NCBI GenBank assembly: GCA_036345935.2
Contig: JADWOT020000007.1
Coordinates: 7,591,394 to 7,655,393 of the forward strand
From: Taenia hydatigena
Lineage: Eukaryota; Platyhelminthes; Cestoda; Cyclophyllidea; Taeniidae
Direction: 5' to 3'
Length of the DNA: 64,000 nt
Position 1 is the first letter of the stretch; each line of letters begins with the position of its first letter. Shown piece after piece: positions 10,958 through 22,900 of this stretch. The translations under genes and the position numbers were made by a program. The notes under the pieces are model-generated. The model worked only from the letters and a program-made list of their open reading frames with translations. It had not been told where the DNA came from and made no database searches.

Positions 10958-12808
10958 GATTTTAATCTTATGCGGATAAAATAATTTGGTAATTTAAAGG
11001 CCATCGTTGGGTCCGTGGATATGTATTGCTCCTTACTGATCACGCTAAAGCTAGAATGTTGGATAAAGAAGCTCAAGTTACAAAAAGTTATAAGAAGAAA
11101 CCGCTGAAATATTGGCCTTTTTTAGCACCGGTGATGGTGCTGAATTGAAGGCAAGTGCGAATGTGTCTGTTTCTGACGGTGCATCAGATAAGATTCAGCG
11201 GCAATTTAAGAAACAGGATTTCAAGTTAAACGCTCCTCTAGTTCCACAATTTTCCCAGGTAAAAGCAAATTCCATTTGCGAGTGGTTTTTGTGTGTGATT
11301 GGTCTTTGCCGTCTTAAATATGCATGCTTAACGGGAAAAACGACAATTATCCTTCTACTTTATGTCAACCCACACTTACATTTCCCCAGTTGGATCATCC
11401 AAGTTGTTCTACCCTTAATTTAGGAAATCTAATGCGTCTATAAAGTATAGCACAGATACGCTTGTAGTATTTTCCAAAAGCACCTTAAATGAGGTGGATA
11501 CGCGGATAAATCACATTCACTGTACGTCGTCAGTAAGAAGCCGCCTCATCAAAGTTTTCTCAATGACCGCAGCAGTAGCAGTTAAATTCACCTCATAGCC
11601 CACGCATCCAACCCCATCGAGGGCTCCGCTCTGACCACCATTTCCTTGGCTAAAATGGGTCGCAAGCCTTCATCAAAGAGGCATCATGTGGCTCCCGTGA
11701 AGGAGGAAGGCGGTCCCTCTCACTGTATGCCATTGGTGAGATGTCGCCTCACTAGTATCATCTCCCTGGTTGCTCGAAAATCGTAGCAGTGGAAGCAGCG
11801 GCAGCACCATCCCACTTACCCACTTAACCTGAGTGAGTGCTTCAATTCAACATCCCTTTCTGCGTGATACAGACCGCATACTTTTAGAGAAAATAGATCA
11901 CGCATCGACTGCAGAGGGTGGGCTTTGCGTTCACATCAGGCCATGGACATTTACTACACAAAAGTCGCTCAGATAACATAAAATTGTTGAGCAACCGTTA
12001 GCATTTAGCTTAAATGTCTTGGCTAGGTTTAGCCACTGCGTTACCCATGAAGCCAAAACTGCACATCTGCCAGTGGTTTAAGATGCTGCATGGGCATTTT
12101 ACCGATCGGGAAGAAAATAACTGCAATTGAAGGCTCACTTGCGACCATTAATTGTTTTATGTAATGAGCATTCGGTGCTCAAAGAAGGCCTCGTGTGGAT
12201 TAGGAAGACACTGCTAGATAAAGGATCATTGAATTACCCTTGATAGCACTAACTAATAAGTTACCATTCATGCGGTCTCTAAAGAGCCCTTATTCCAATC
12301 AAATCTTACTTGAGGGATTCAGCAACATCAGAGTGTTGAAAAAGAACTTTGCGAAACTTGACACATGAACGCCGTTTTGATTTACAGACAACCTAAGCCT
12401 TTCAGTGTGGTCTTCAACCTCCACTACTTGACAAGCACACGCAACCTTATTGAGAATGGGTCAGTGTGTAAGGATGTGTATTTGCCATTTAAGGAGTGGT
12501 TGTTGTGATTTGTCCCTATATCTTACGTAAAGGAGAACATTTGTCAACGCCACCTATCCCTGAATTAGTAAACTAACAATGCAATAAGCAAAATGTCTAA
12601 CAAATGTCAATTTTCAACAGCAGTAGTCAAAACCAGCAAAGAAGTTGGCAAGTTGCATTGGCCTACTAGAGGGTTTACAGGAGCACTATGGCCATGGAAG
12701 CAAATAAGGTTGAAGTGGTCAGGGAGTAAAGGCAGATCTGACCTTCGTGGCGGCAGCGAACGGTGAGATAGAATTTCTTTAAATGGTCGTTGCAGCATTC
12801 AAAACAGA
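10958..12808. other. Non-coding stretch with a GC-rich pocket
   Basis: No gene established. 11580-11830 is richer in GC than its surroundings and contains a possible first exon at 11655-11735, reported as a finding. The frame at 11112-11423 has no recognisable content. Confidence 0.5.
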
Positions 12809-12952
12809 TCCCTTCCTCGTGGTGAAGGCTGGAGTTTGTGTGGGCTTAATTTTTGTTGTGATTTGAGGAAACTGGGTTGACTTGCTAGTCTTTGTGACTG
12901 TGGATGTCTGAGTAGACCTGTCATTCATTTTAATTACAATGTTCTGAGCAGA
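12809..12952 (-). CDS. Exon candidate with four 12-residue Thr/Ser/Lys repeats
   Basis: On the minus strand a frame running from about 13015 to 12779 contains four consecutive 12-residue units: SAQNIVIKMNDR, STQTSTVTKTSK, STQFPQITTKIK and PTQTPAFTTRKG. They share (S/P)(T/A)Q at the start and a basic-ended I/V-T-K tail, so the DNA is an exact 36-bp-period repeat in degenerate form. The frame has no ATG before the block. A possible 3' splice site (cccctacag) sits just upstream at about 13001. It could be an exon of a Thr-rich secreted or linker protein, or a decayed one. It shares composition, but no obvious sequence, with the gene at 8.4-9.3 kb. Confidence 0.35.
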
Positions 12953-15049
12953 CTTGCTGTTCTTTGCGAATCTTCCGGCTTCAGGAGACACTCCTTCCTC
13001 TCCTGTAGGGGACAATAAATTTCTCTTGACGCGTTTATGCTAACTAACTGCTGACGGCGTAAAATAAGAAATTTCGGTCCACCTTACTAAGCTGCCTATT
13101 CTGCTGTCTAAAGTTAACTGTGCGGCAGGAGATAATTCAAATAAGCCTACGCGAACAATTGAATTGTGTCAAATGGATACTAGTGCAGGCTTCTTGAGAT
13201 AAAATCTGGCTAGATGCAAATAATAAATCAGCATTTGGTAAGACGAGTACAAAGGGCTCACCTCCTTCTAAATCCTTAATCAAACACTCTCATAACTAGA
13301 CTGCCGCAGCTCTACTAGATTTTCAACCGACTGCATTGTGGGCCCAGATAGCCGTCCATAACTAGCGTTAATGCAATCATTTCTCTGCAGTGTTCATAAA
13401 ACCCACCTCACTGTTCCGAAGAGCGCCCACGTGCGTCAAATTAGCTGCCTAAGCATGCTAATTATTCCAAATGGGCCATGTATTCTGCAAAAATGATTAC
13501 AGAATCCCTAGGGCTTGATGCTGCTGACTGAGAATACGACATTTGGGAGATGCTCCAGATGCTACATGAAGTTGGTCTCTGAGTTCTAATTACAAAGGGT
13601 GGGTAATATTGACCGGGTGTTCACAAGAACAATGACACAGGCACCAATTCTAACAGACCACAACGCATTGTCTGCCATGCTCTTCATTTAACACCCATCT
13701 GAGGATGAGCAAGTCATGTAGCACTTAAACGAATGACACCAGGAAACAAAAGCATGCGAATTCAGGAGTGAAAATGATTTGACATGATGATGACGTCATG
13801 TAGTCATGAACGAACCATTTCAAGCCAAACCGCCTTTAGTCATTTGGATGGAGTGGAATCAATTCCTCAAATTTATTAGACTGCCAAAAACGCTTAAGTT
13901 ATGCGCGCTTTATAAAGCACAGCAAATTATTAATAGGGTCCTGCAGAGAAGTGGAGTTAAAATTATCACGTGAGAACTGAGCAAATGTCAAATTGCCCTC
14001 ACAACGCTTATTATTTTGACAGTCATCATCGCAGTTTATCATTCCTCCTACCGCCACACGCCATTGATAATTAGTCCAATTTTAAACATTGCTGTTTCAC
14101 TCAGGTTGACCAAAAGGTTAAAATGGGAAATCATTTTGGAGCAAAGGAAAGAGAAATGCAGAGGACATCATGTATTATGAGCCTGTTGTCAGCATAAAAG
14201 TAACGGCAGTGGTAGCAGTGGCGATGTAGCAGTGAAAGTAATGACAGCAGGAGAATACAAGTTAGAGGTGTGCTGCAGGCAACGGTAAGGGAGGGTGGGG
14301 TAGGAAATAAGTGCTGATCCCGATATGATTTGAGCACATAGCCTCCCGATCTGGAGCCATAGCATGAAGAACTGTGTGGTAGACCAGTTGTGCATGTTTT
14401 GTAAAGGCCGTTTTAATTTGTGCACTAGGAATGCTTTCTTAGGCGCTTAGGTTTGCAAGACATTACTGCCTTAGGCCCCAAAATGCCACTTCAACATAAT
14501 CACCCTTCCACAAACTGTGGCTCAAGTTGCTCCAGATCGCGATGCCCGTCATTTATCAACCCGTTCAATGGTGCAAATAGCCGACATCCTGAGAGCTTCA
14601 GTTTTGGGACAAATTTGATGGCGTCTACCAGGACATTTCATGCCAACAAGCCACCTGACTTCTGAGAATAAGCTGAGTGTCTTTAATAGCCTTTAAATAA
14701 ATGCACTCTAAGCCGTGTCCTAACCATCTTTAGGTGATGTGACCAAGACAAAGTATATGTTCCATCGCTGCTGCATGTACTGGCTCACACATAATTAGCA
14801 TGCATATTTAAAAATCACATTTCGTTTCTTTAAGGACCAGCAAGTACCCACTTCCATGTCTTGCAATCAATTACCCTTTTTTCTCCAAAGCAATGGACTT
14901 CCGAATGGATAGCAATTATGGGTGTCCAAACAGATTCACTGAGAGATGGATTAATTACATTCAATTTGGAATAAAATGTTTTCCTGCGCTATGCACCATA
15001 TCCTATTGTTAATTACGACGTAATTTGAAAAACTCTACCGCTTTTAAAT
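12953..15049. other. Non-coding stretch
   Basis: Nothing recognised apart from short spurious frames. No RNA gene or clear repeat was seen. Confidence 0.55.
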
Positions 15050-15563
15050 TTGTGTGAAAAGATATAAAGAATTTTATCTTAGCATGTCAACATGGGTATG
15101 CCGATTAGATCATGCAAACTTCTTCTATCGCATTCCCTTCGGCGCCTTCATTTCATGATTGCACCACCTAGGACTTCGTTTCAAGTATATTTAAGCAAAA
15201 TTTACAATTGACGACTGCAATGACATTGTTTTCGGACATTGGGGGACACTTGATCCGTTCTTTGATTGAAACTCATCTGCGAAATAGGCGAAAGACTTTA
15301 ATCACTACCCAGGTGTTGATTTAGTATCTTGCCTTCATGCGAATTAGTAGAATGAGCGGTGTTAACTTTAGTTCGAGCTTCAGGTCACCGGGGAACAACA
15401 ATTGCCAATCGTGTCCTCCATCGATCGCCCGTTCGTTTTCTTGTTTGATGTCCAACCGCTCGAGAAAGTTAAGCAAAGTGGAGTAAGGTGAAGCTGAGGT
15501 GAGTAAAGCGCTTGATAGCGGCTGCGCGTAGTTGTCGGTTGGAAAAGTGGACACGCAACAATA
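15050..15563 (-). repeat. Diverged partial copy (D) of the 2.2 kb repeat family
   Basis: Aligns with 27930-28430 of the right inverted arm in the same direction, and therefore with 16212-16720 of the left arm in opposite direction. Shared landmarks include tcttagcatg.caacatgggtatg, ggcgccttcatttcatgattgca, acgactgcaa.gacattgtt and aagctgaggtgagta. Divergence is roughly 15%, much more than between the two 2.2 kb arms. It ends about 75 bp before the tRNA-Pro gene. Confidence 0.8.
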
Positions 15564-15639
15564 GCACAATTGCAGATATACACTAGAGATTGTGTGAAAG
15601 GAGGTGCTTAAGGTACATAAGGAGCTCTCCATATGATGC

Positions 15640-15711
15640 GGCTCAGTGGTCTAGGGGTATGATTCGCGCTTCGGGTGCGCGAAGTCCCGGGTTCAAATCC
15701 CGGCTGAGCCC
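15640..15711 (+). tRNA. tRNA-Pro (anticodon CGG)
   Basis: 72 nt with a 7-bp acceptor stem GGCTCAG/CTGAGCC and discriminator C. The box A region is TGGTCTAGGGGTA, the anticodon stem CGCGC/GCGCG with loop TTCGGGT (anticodon CGG), and the T arm CCCGGGTTCAAATCCCGG carries box B. No intron. The layout closely follows the usual animal cytosolic tRNA-Pro. It sits between copy D and the left arm of the 2.2 kb inverted repeat, but its own sequence is intact. Confidence 0.97.
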
Positions 15712-15723
15712 ATACGCATCGCG

Positions 15724-15727
15724 TTTT
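15724..15727 (+). terminator. RNA polymerase III terminator of tRNA-Pro
   Basis: TTTT run 12 nt after the tRNA 3' end, as expected for Pol III termination. Confidence 0.7.
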
Positions 15728-16020
15728 ATAAGTCTTAATTCTTAGCTCTCAGTTTCATAAGCACTACACTATCGACTCGTAAACGCCTTCTTCTTCCACC
15801 CTTATTCTTTCTCCAATTCACGCTAAAAATGTTTCATATGCACACCTATTCCCGCTGACTGGTCATCAGCAGTGGATCGAACTCAATCTGCTTTCAATAC
15901 CATCGCTGCTCAACTTTGATTTAATTCAATCGTGGCTTTGTATAGAAGGAGCTGATGAGATCTCGCCCACTGGAATATTTGCACCTTCTAAAAGTGTTTG
16001 TCTCGTGACAAATTTCTCTG

Positions 16021-18224
16021 GCAGGCAATTTGAAGTAAGGCAATACGAGATCTGTCGAACATAGGCTAAATACCATTTCGATGATTGCAACTGCTCTGCG
16101 ACCGGAATGTGGAAAGTCAGACCGATGTAAAAGGCAGCGTCTAGTAACATGCGTACGGCAAATAAAATGTTAAGTGATGAAAGTGACGCAGCTTAAGGCA
16201 ACCACTGGCATGGTATTATTGCTTGTCCACTCTTCCAATCGACATATCCGCGGAGCCGCTATCAAGCACTCTACTCACCTCAGCTTCACCCCACTCCGCT
16301 TTGCTTAACTTTTTCGAGTGGTTAATAATAGAACGAGAAAACGAAAGGACGATCGATGGAGGACACGATTGACAATTGTTGTTCTCGATGGTCTGCGGTT
16401 TGGACTAAAGTTAACACCTTTCATTTAATATTTCACATGAAGACAAGTTACCGAATCAACAACTGGGTAGTGGGTGGGGTCTTTCGCCAAGTTTGCAGAT
16501 GAGTTGTAACCGAACAACGAGTCAAGTGCTCCCCCATGTCCGCAAACAATGTCGTTGCAGTCGATGATCGCAAAGTTTCGCTTAGATATACTTGAAACGA
16601 AGCCCTAAATTGTGCAATCATGAAATGAAGGCGCCAACGAGAATGCGGTGGAAGAAATTTGCATAATCCCATTGACATACCCATGTTGGCATGCTAAGAC
16701 AAAATGTTTCAATATCTTTACACGCATTAGGAGAAGTGCTCCTTCTCACCTTCCCAAATGTAGTACTCGAGTTAGCCCTGATGGCGTTACAGGGCATTAG
16801 AGTTTGTGATGATATTTTTACCTATCCTATGGGAAAGTTGGAGGGTTTTGGGCAGATCCGTCTTCATTTCCGAATCAAGGAAGTCTAGGAGGGATCAGAC
16901 ATCGGTTGATGATCAGCTTAATCAAACGTAGCTAGTGGTCACATTATTGTTAGTCAGGGCACTATCCAGCATTATACTTTCCTTAAACGATCGGCCGAAA
17001 AGCTCAACCCTTTTGCTTTGACAATTGTCTCCGATTTCCCTTCATAACTATGTATGCAGTACTTTGCTTGTTGGAGCGACTGGTTCCGGTCAAGGTCAGA
17101 GAGGTGGCCATACTGCCCTAGCATTCTGCCATCTTTTGCCTTCGAGGGAGCCTCGGGACGCTACAATTTACTTCTGCATTTATCATCACAGCAGCGTTGT
17201 TATGCTGAGAAGGTTTCCCTACAGTCTAGGAAACATTTAAAGAGCAGAGCCTGCAAATTTAAAAATGGCTTTTTACATTCCTTTACTAAAATATTATTGA
17301 TGCAATGAAAAGGCTATAATGCAGGAGGATATTTTAAATTCAAATCCTTCTTCCTAGACAGAGTTGCCGAAGCCCATTTCTATACTGTAAGTTTCAACTT
17401 ATTCCTTGTGATTTTCATTATCAAAACTTACAGTTTGGAAGACGTGGCTTAGTTCCACTTCACTTCTGTGCACATTTGTTAGAAATGGTACTAGCCGGGG
17501 TAGGCTTTTACTTTGGGTCCCAGAACTGTTTTGTTATATGTGAAAAGGAGGAGGGCAGGAGGAAGGAGGGAATCAATGCGAGTGTTAGCTATTTGGCACA
17601 TGAAGGCATGCGGCAAAAATGACAGAAAGATTTTATAAATTCTGTCACCTTTTGATGCATTAAAACCAACCCGATCGTATCGCGAAAAGACAAGCGAACT
17701 GGACAAGGCACCAGCGTTTCAACTAAAATGCAAAACATTAAAAATGAATCTGGTGAAGCCTTGTTAATAGTTGCAGAAATGCTATAACAATGGAGCTGAT
17801 AAAGTAGGGCACCGTCCATTGTACAGTTTATTGCGCAAAACTGGGCACTCGGATCAAAGCAAAAGCTAGTCTACTCAATGCGACCCAGCTGTTAGCAATT
17901 TAAGATACAATTACTAAGCATAAACATGCATGATCGTACACACCTGCATACAAGTAAATTCGTAGGCAGAGATGTGTGCGAATAGAAAGGCGCATTTTAA
18001 TAAGATTGGAAATTACTTTCGTGCTCACGAAACAAGTGAGCATGGGATAAGGTGACAGTTCTGAAACACGCGGAACACACTATACACTTATGGGCAGCCA
18101 TTTTGGCGTAGAGGAACGCTGGATGCTCGAGTATCAGTACCAGATCTCGCAGTGCATTCAAAGCGAGAGCAAAGCCACTGACTACATCTGCCCTCAGTCT
18201 TGTGCTTTATTTAAACACCGAAGG
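16021..18224 (+). repeat. Left arm (L) of a 2.2 kb near-identical inverted repeat
   Basis: The reverse complement of this 2204-bp segment is found at 26451-28625. All longer frames compared in 16448-17819 translate identically in both arms. Differences seen are one substitution near the outer end (about 16036), one near the inner end (about 18150), and a 29-bp segment around 18063-18092 that is missing from the right arm. Outer boundary motif gcaggcaatttgaag, inner boundary caccgaagg. No protein domain was recognised. Older relatives (15.05-15.56 kb; 43.2-43.8 plus 48.4-49.0 kb) show it is part of a dispersed family. Confidence 0.95.
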
Positions 18225-19868
18225 CAAGGACTAGCTCATGGCATGTTAAAATTTGGGCACAAGAGGAGAATTGTTAAGCACAACTCTTGAATGCAACGTT
18301 CGGGAGCAAAGTAATGCCCCTGAATAAGGGATCATCGATAAAATTTAGCTGAATTGATTTTATGTCAAAAAAGTCTTTTGAAGGCTGTGAGCTGTGGGTG
18401 TATTACAAAGCTATTGCTATGCTGGTAGTGGTAGTAGCCAACATCGGTGGAATTTAATTTGGAGTCACAAAGCGAACCAAAGGAGTGCAAAGCCGGTTCG
18501 GTAATTGCAATAGGCGAGACGCTAACCGCCATAAACTATCGTTATCCCAGCCATCCGTGTGCGCAGGTGATTGAAGTGTGGATGGAAATCACAGGAGGGG
18601 TAAAACGTGAGTTGGCCAAATAGTGTGGGTTTTTCTCTAAGCGAATCAATCTTCGTGCCAGAGGCCGGATGGTAAGTTGTTGTTTCAGTGTTACTCGACG
18701 GAGTTGACAGTTTGCGCTAGTCAATTTCAGTCCATGACAAGCAAGATCAATCCCCGTTCATTGTTATACGATACACGATATATATACTTCTACGGCCGCG
18801 CTGACGTAGGATGACGTATTGTCCTAAGCATTACACATTACCTGCAACACTTAATGCCTCCTGTTGGTTTTGAAATGGATGCAAAAGTGTTGGATCTTGC
18901 TCTAAGGTAGCGGCAAGGCTAATGTGCGTTTCTAAGTCAGACGTGATCAGTCCTTACTGACTACTTATTTTCTCTTGGATTGGAGTCCTTGTCTATTAAG
19001 ATGTTCTAACTTTAGTTTGGTATGTTTCCACACATGTGACGTTATCTTTATGTTATGCCTTCACTGGTATATTGCGTTCAGCCACCGGAAACTAAAAAGT
19101 CGCTTTATTAGCAGAAGCGCCTCAATTCTGTGCTGGTGGGTGAGAATCCTCTTTATCGTCGCTCTGGAAATTGCCATGAACGATTTCACCTTCAAAGTGA
19201 GGGGAACAGTCCGAAAGCCTATTCATGCTACTGGTAGCAGGTTATTGCTGGATTTATAAGCAGTATTTTAGTAATTTCACACTGCGGTAGTTAGGCAGAA
19301 CATTGAACTGTTGCGGACTGTTATAACTAAATAGGTTATGCGATGTTGAAAAAAGAGTCCATCGCTTAGTGTAAACTTGAAGTCCCTTCTCCTCTACAGC
19401 AGAAATCGCATGATACTTTTCTCTAAAGAAACGCAACCCATTTTTCAGGAGGTGTTGTTGAAGCAGAAGCCCATGAAATGTTCGGGTGAGTGGGAAGATT
19501 AGTGCAATTTGGCTTTCGCTAATGCCAAAAGGCAAATCCGTATGACTGATTCTTACTAATCGCATACATTATAATAAATTACATAGCGTAGTTCCACTTT
19601 TAGAGTCCTTAATGTTTTCTAAATTCTCTTGTCCTAAAATTGAAGCATACTGTGCCAAAGCAAGCCAAGACAAGAGTTTTGAGGTGGAATATTGGTTGTA
19701 GTGATTTAGAGCTCAGAAGGCATCGCTTGGCAGAATTGGATAGCAAAGTAATTAACTCAGCAGCAGGGCTGATGCTTCAGTTGAACTCTTGCTGAAGCCA
19801 AAGACAGAAAAGGAAAAAAGATTGCCATTTAATATTGCTGCAGGTTTGATTAAAATGGCACTGATATA

Positions 19869-19916
<48 letters not shown>

Positions 19917-22900
19917 ATACAAGCGCAGAGATCACATAGATATATCAGGTCTGCAACAGCACAACTGCTGACTTCCGTAGGCAAACTCAAAATTTTCCAT
20001 TGACTTTGCGTAGAATTCTGCGTTTTAATTAGTAATAAGAGTAATAGGCTTCATCTTGGTGATTGCTGATGAGGCAACTTGAACACCTGCTGCTGGATTG
20101 AACAATGAATAGTCCAGAGCTTTGTCATACATAAATCGACTTACCCATCGACTATCGTGGACAGTCGCAGCATCAACAGCAGCTAAAGTCAAGCGCACCT
20201 AACAACCCACCTATCCAACCCACTCCGATTCAAACACCCATTTCTGATAGATACAATTTGCATGCTTTAATAGCAGTCATAAGTCACTTGGCATCATCAC
20301 GCTATACGTGAACCCAACGTTAAACTTCTCAGTTGTGTGCACATACATGGGCACATTTTCACCCCATTGAGAAGATGAAACCACTCATAAAATAAAGACC
20401 GAAGCATTGACAACTAGGAAGCCTACAATGTGGCACAGGTATGTAGCGATGCTGCTGCCAAAGCAAATTCGTCATTTTCTGATCGCTAGATACAACATGT
20501 CTTATTATAGAGGGATGCAGATATCACAATAAGACAACGATTTGCACACATCAAACGTCGAATGATTGTTAACAAACGCTGCTAAAATGTAACTATAAAA
20601 AGAACAACCGAGAACTGTGAGGCAACACAAGTGCCTTCACTTCGGAAGCACAAAAACAGAAGACCACATTTTTTAATTATGCCAGTCAGCCTCGGCCAGT
20701 CAAAAGCTGTGTAACTAACAAAAAACATCACAGGGTTGAATCTTGCACTTCTCCTTAGAATAAAGTTCTCACACTTGTTTTTGCATTCTTGCTAAACCGC
20801 CCGCGGTAATGGGGTCACATCTAAAATTAATTGGCCGAAGAGAATCTACGTTGCAGTGAATACCTACAATGGAAGACGAGGGTGACAGCGGGTACGGCTG
20901 TGAATAGCCGAGGAGACATGTGGTGTCCATACTCTTGAGACATGCCCTGCAGGTGAGAGGCGAAGGAACAATTTGCATTTGGGTCTGAAGGAGTGGTTTG
21001 ATTTTCCTGAGGTGGGCAGTACTGCTCCCCAACTTTTTAATGCGCTACCTACCGCCTCTTTCATCCAATGAAATAAAGACTTCTAAGAACACTCAACCTT
21101 TCCATCACAAAGCTAGTCAAAGGAAAGGGAAGGCTAATGAAGAAACCCCTGCAAAGTTCTTTTATCAATTCTTTCACATTAATTCTTTCCGCCATAACAC
21201 AAACGCGCTCTGTCCATTCGTTCTTTAGAGAAGACGCCGCTCCTAACCAACATTTTGACACCAACCTTGCCGCCAGATTCGCACTGCATTCTCCTTAAAC
21301 TCGTCAGCCTTTCAGAAAAGTGAACACGTAAGCGCATATTTCAAGTGATGGGGCATGATGTATGGGCAGCGGCCTAAGTGGAAGGCATCAAACCTAATTG
21401 CCAAAGTGTAAGGGGTAATCCGTTCCATCTCCATGTCATGACCACTTTTGTAGCTCTTTCCTTCAACTGAACGAGTATCCGTGTCCCATTGAGCGCCATG
21501 CACATTTCGTCACTTATATCATGCCTCATGTTCCATCCATCTTAACTGCCTTTATCTATCTGTCTCTGCATTGTTGGCATATTTTTCCTGTGTAGGCTTA
21601 TTGAATATTTTTTTTCACACAGCACTTCAGTTAATTTCTTCGAAGTTCGGCAGGTTTTCTTGCGATGAGGCTTCTAATTTTTGCTGAATTGTAAAAACTG
21701 CGACTACAACTACATACTAAAGTGCATAATATAACATCCTATACGCACGCCCACCTCGGTGACTATGCCCTTGCAGAGCCCACGTTCTTGTGTATGCTTG
21801 TCTGTGCATGTCCATCTATGTATACGCGAGTGTGAACACGAGCGATGAAGATAAAGAAGGAAAGGTGGATTAAGATTAGGTATAATTGGCTTGGCACGGT
21901 GCGATATCGCCCCGATGGTTTGGTGGTTAGGAATTCCGGGTCTAACTTTGATGGCGCGTGCTTAACCCTCAGTTGGGAAGCTCTTTTGATCACCTCACAT
22001 CACTACTGGCCACGCGGCTACCTACCCGCATGGCTGGTAGGTGGCTGATGAGCAGGAATAGTGTAAGCTGTGAAAGAATTATGTGTGTTGATGTCCTCAA
22101 AACTATCGGTCTTCCATTGAACAAAGGCTCTATGGCAAATAGCCCCATGGATCAATGAATATGAGCCAACACACCAAAGCCACGTATGAGCGCATGCGCG
22201 CCTAGTGTCTACCCAGTGGATTGCTGATAGGCGATGCCCATGAGCATGCATCTCAGTCTGACTCTAGTCCTTCCTGCCACCACATTCATGTCTATCTACC
22301 GCCAACCATTCATCCTTAACTCAAAATTAGCTCTCAGAGCTGGTACTAGTCAGCATTAATTTCACCTACCTCAATCGCTAGCCAATCAGATGGCAACGGC
22401 TGAGCAAGGACTCGTATTTTAGGGTGTTTGGCGTAAATGATCACGCAAATGAAATGTCATTTAACATTAAAATAAGTGATTTTTACGATTGATTGCGACA
22501 TTATTGGCGTTGCTAACATGGTTAGGGAATTTTCTTGTGTTTGCCCTCGCCTAAACAAACCTGCCTACATTTGCAGGCATGGATAAGTTAGCATTTGAAT
22601 GACTTTCAATTAGAATTTTTGCAGACTAGATCTACTGGTACACGATCTTAAGGGGGTCAAGGGGAACCTTAGCAGTTTCAGGATCTTGATGAAAGCCAGT
22701 GGCTCGAGATCACAAATGCATGGCATTCAGTAACCAACCTCACTTCTCAAGACCAAAAGTATCGGCAATATGGGGTGGAATCATTCGTCACGTATATAGT
22801 CACAATGCGTGTGCTTGTGCTGCCTGATGTGTTCAGCTTTTTAGCTGAGTCGTTGGTTGTTATTGCAATAGATTAAGGTCTGTCTCCTTTCAGTCACCCT

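Noticed and set aside
21915..21990. tRNA gene suggested by ggtttggtggttaggaattc
   Set aside because: Resembles the start of tRNA-Glu but no anticodon stem, T arm or acceptor pairing can be formed.
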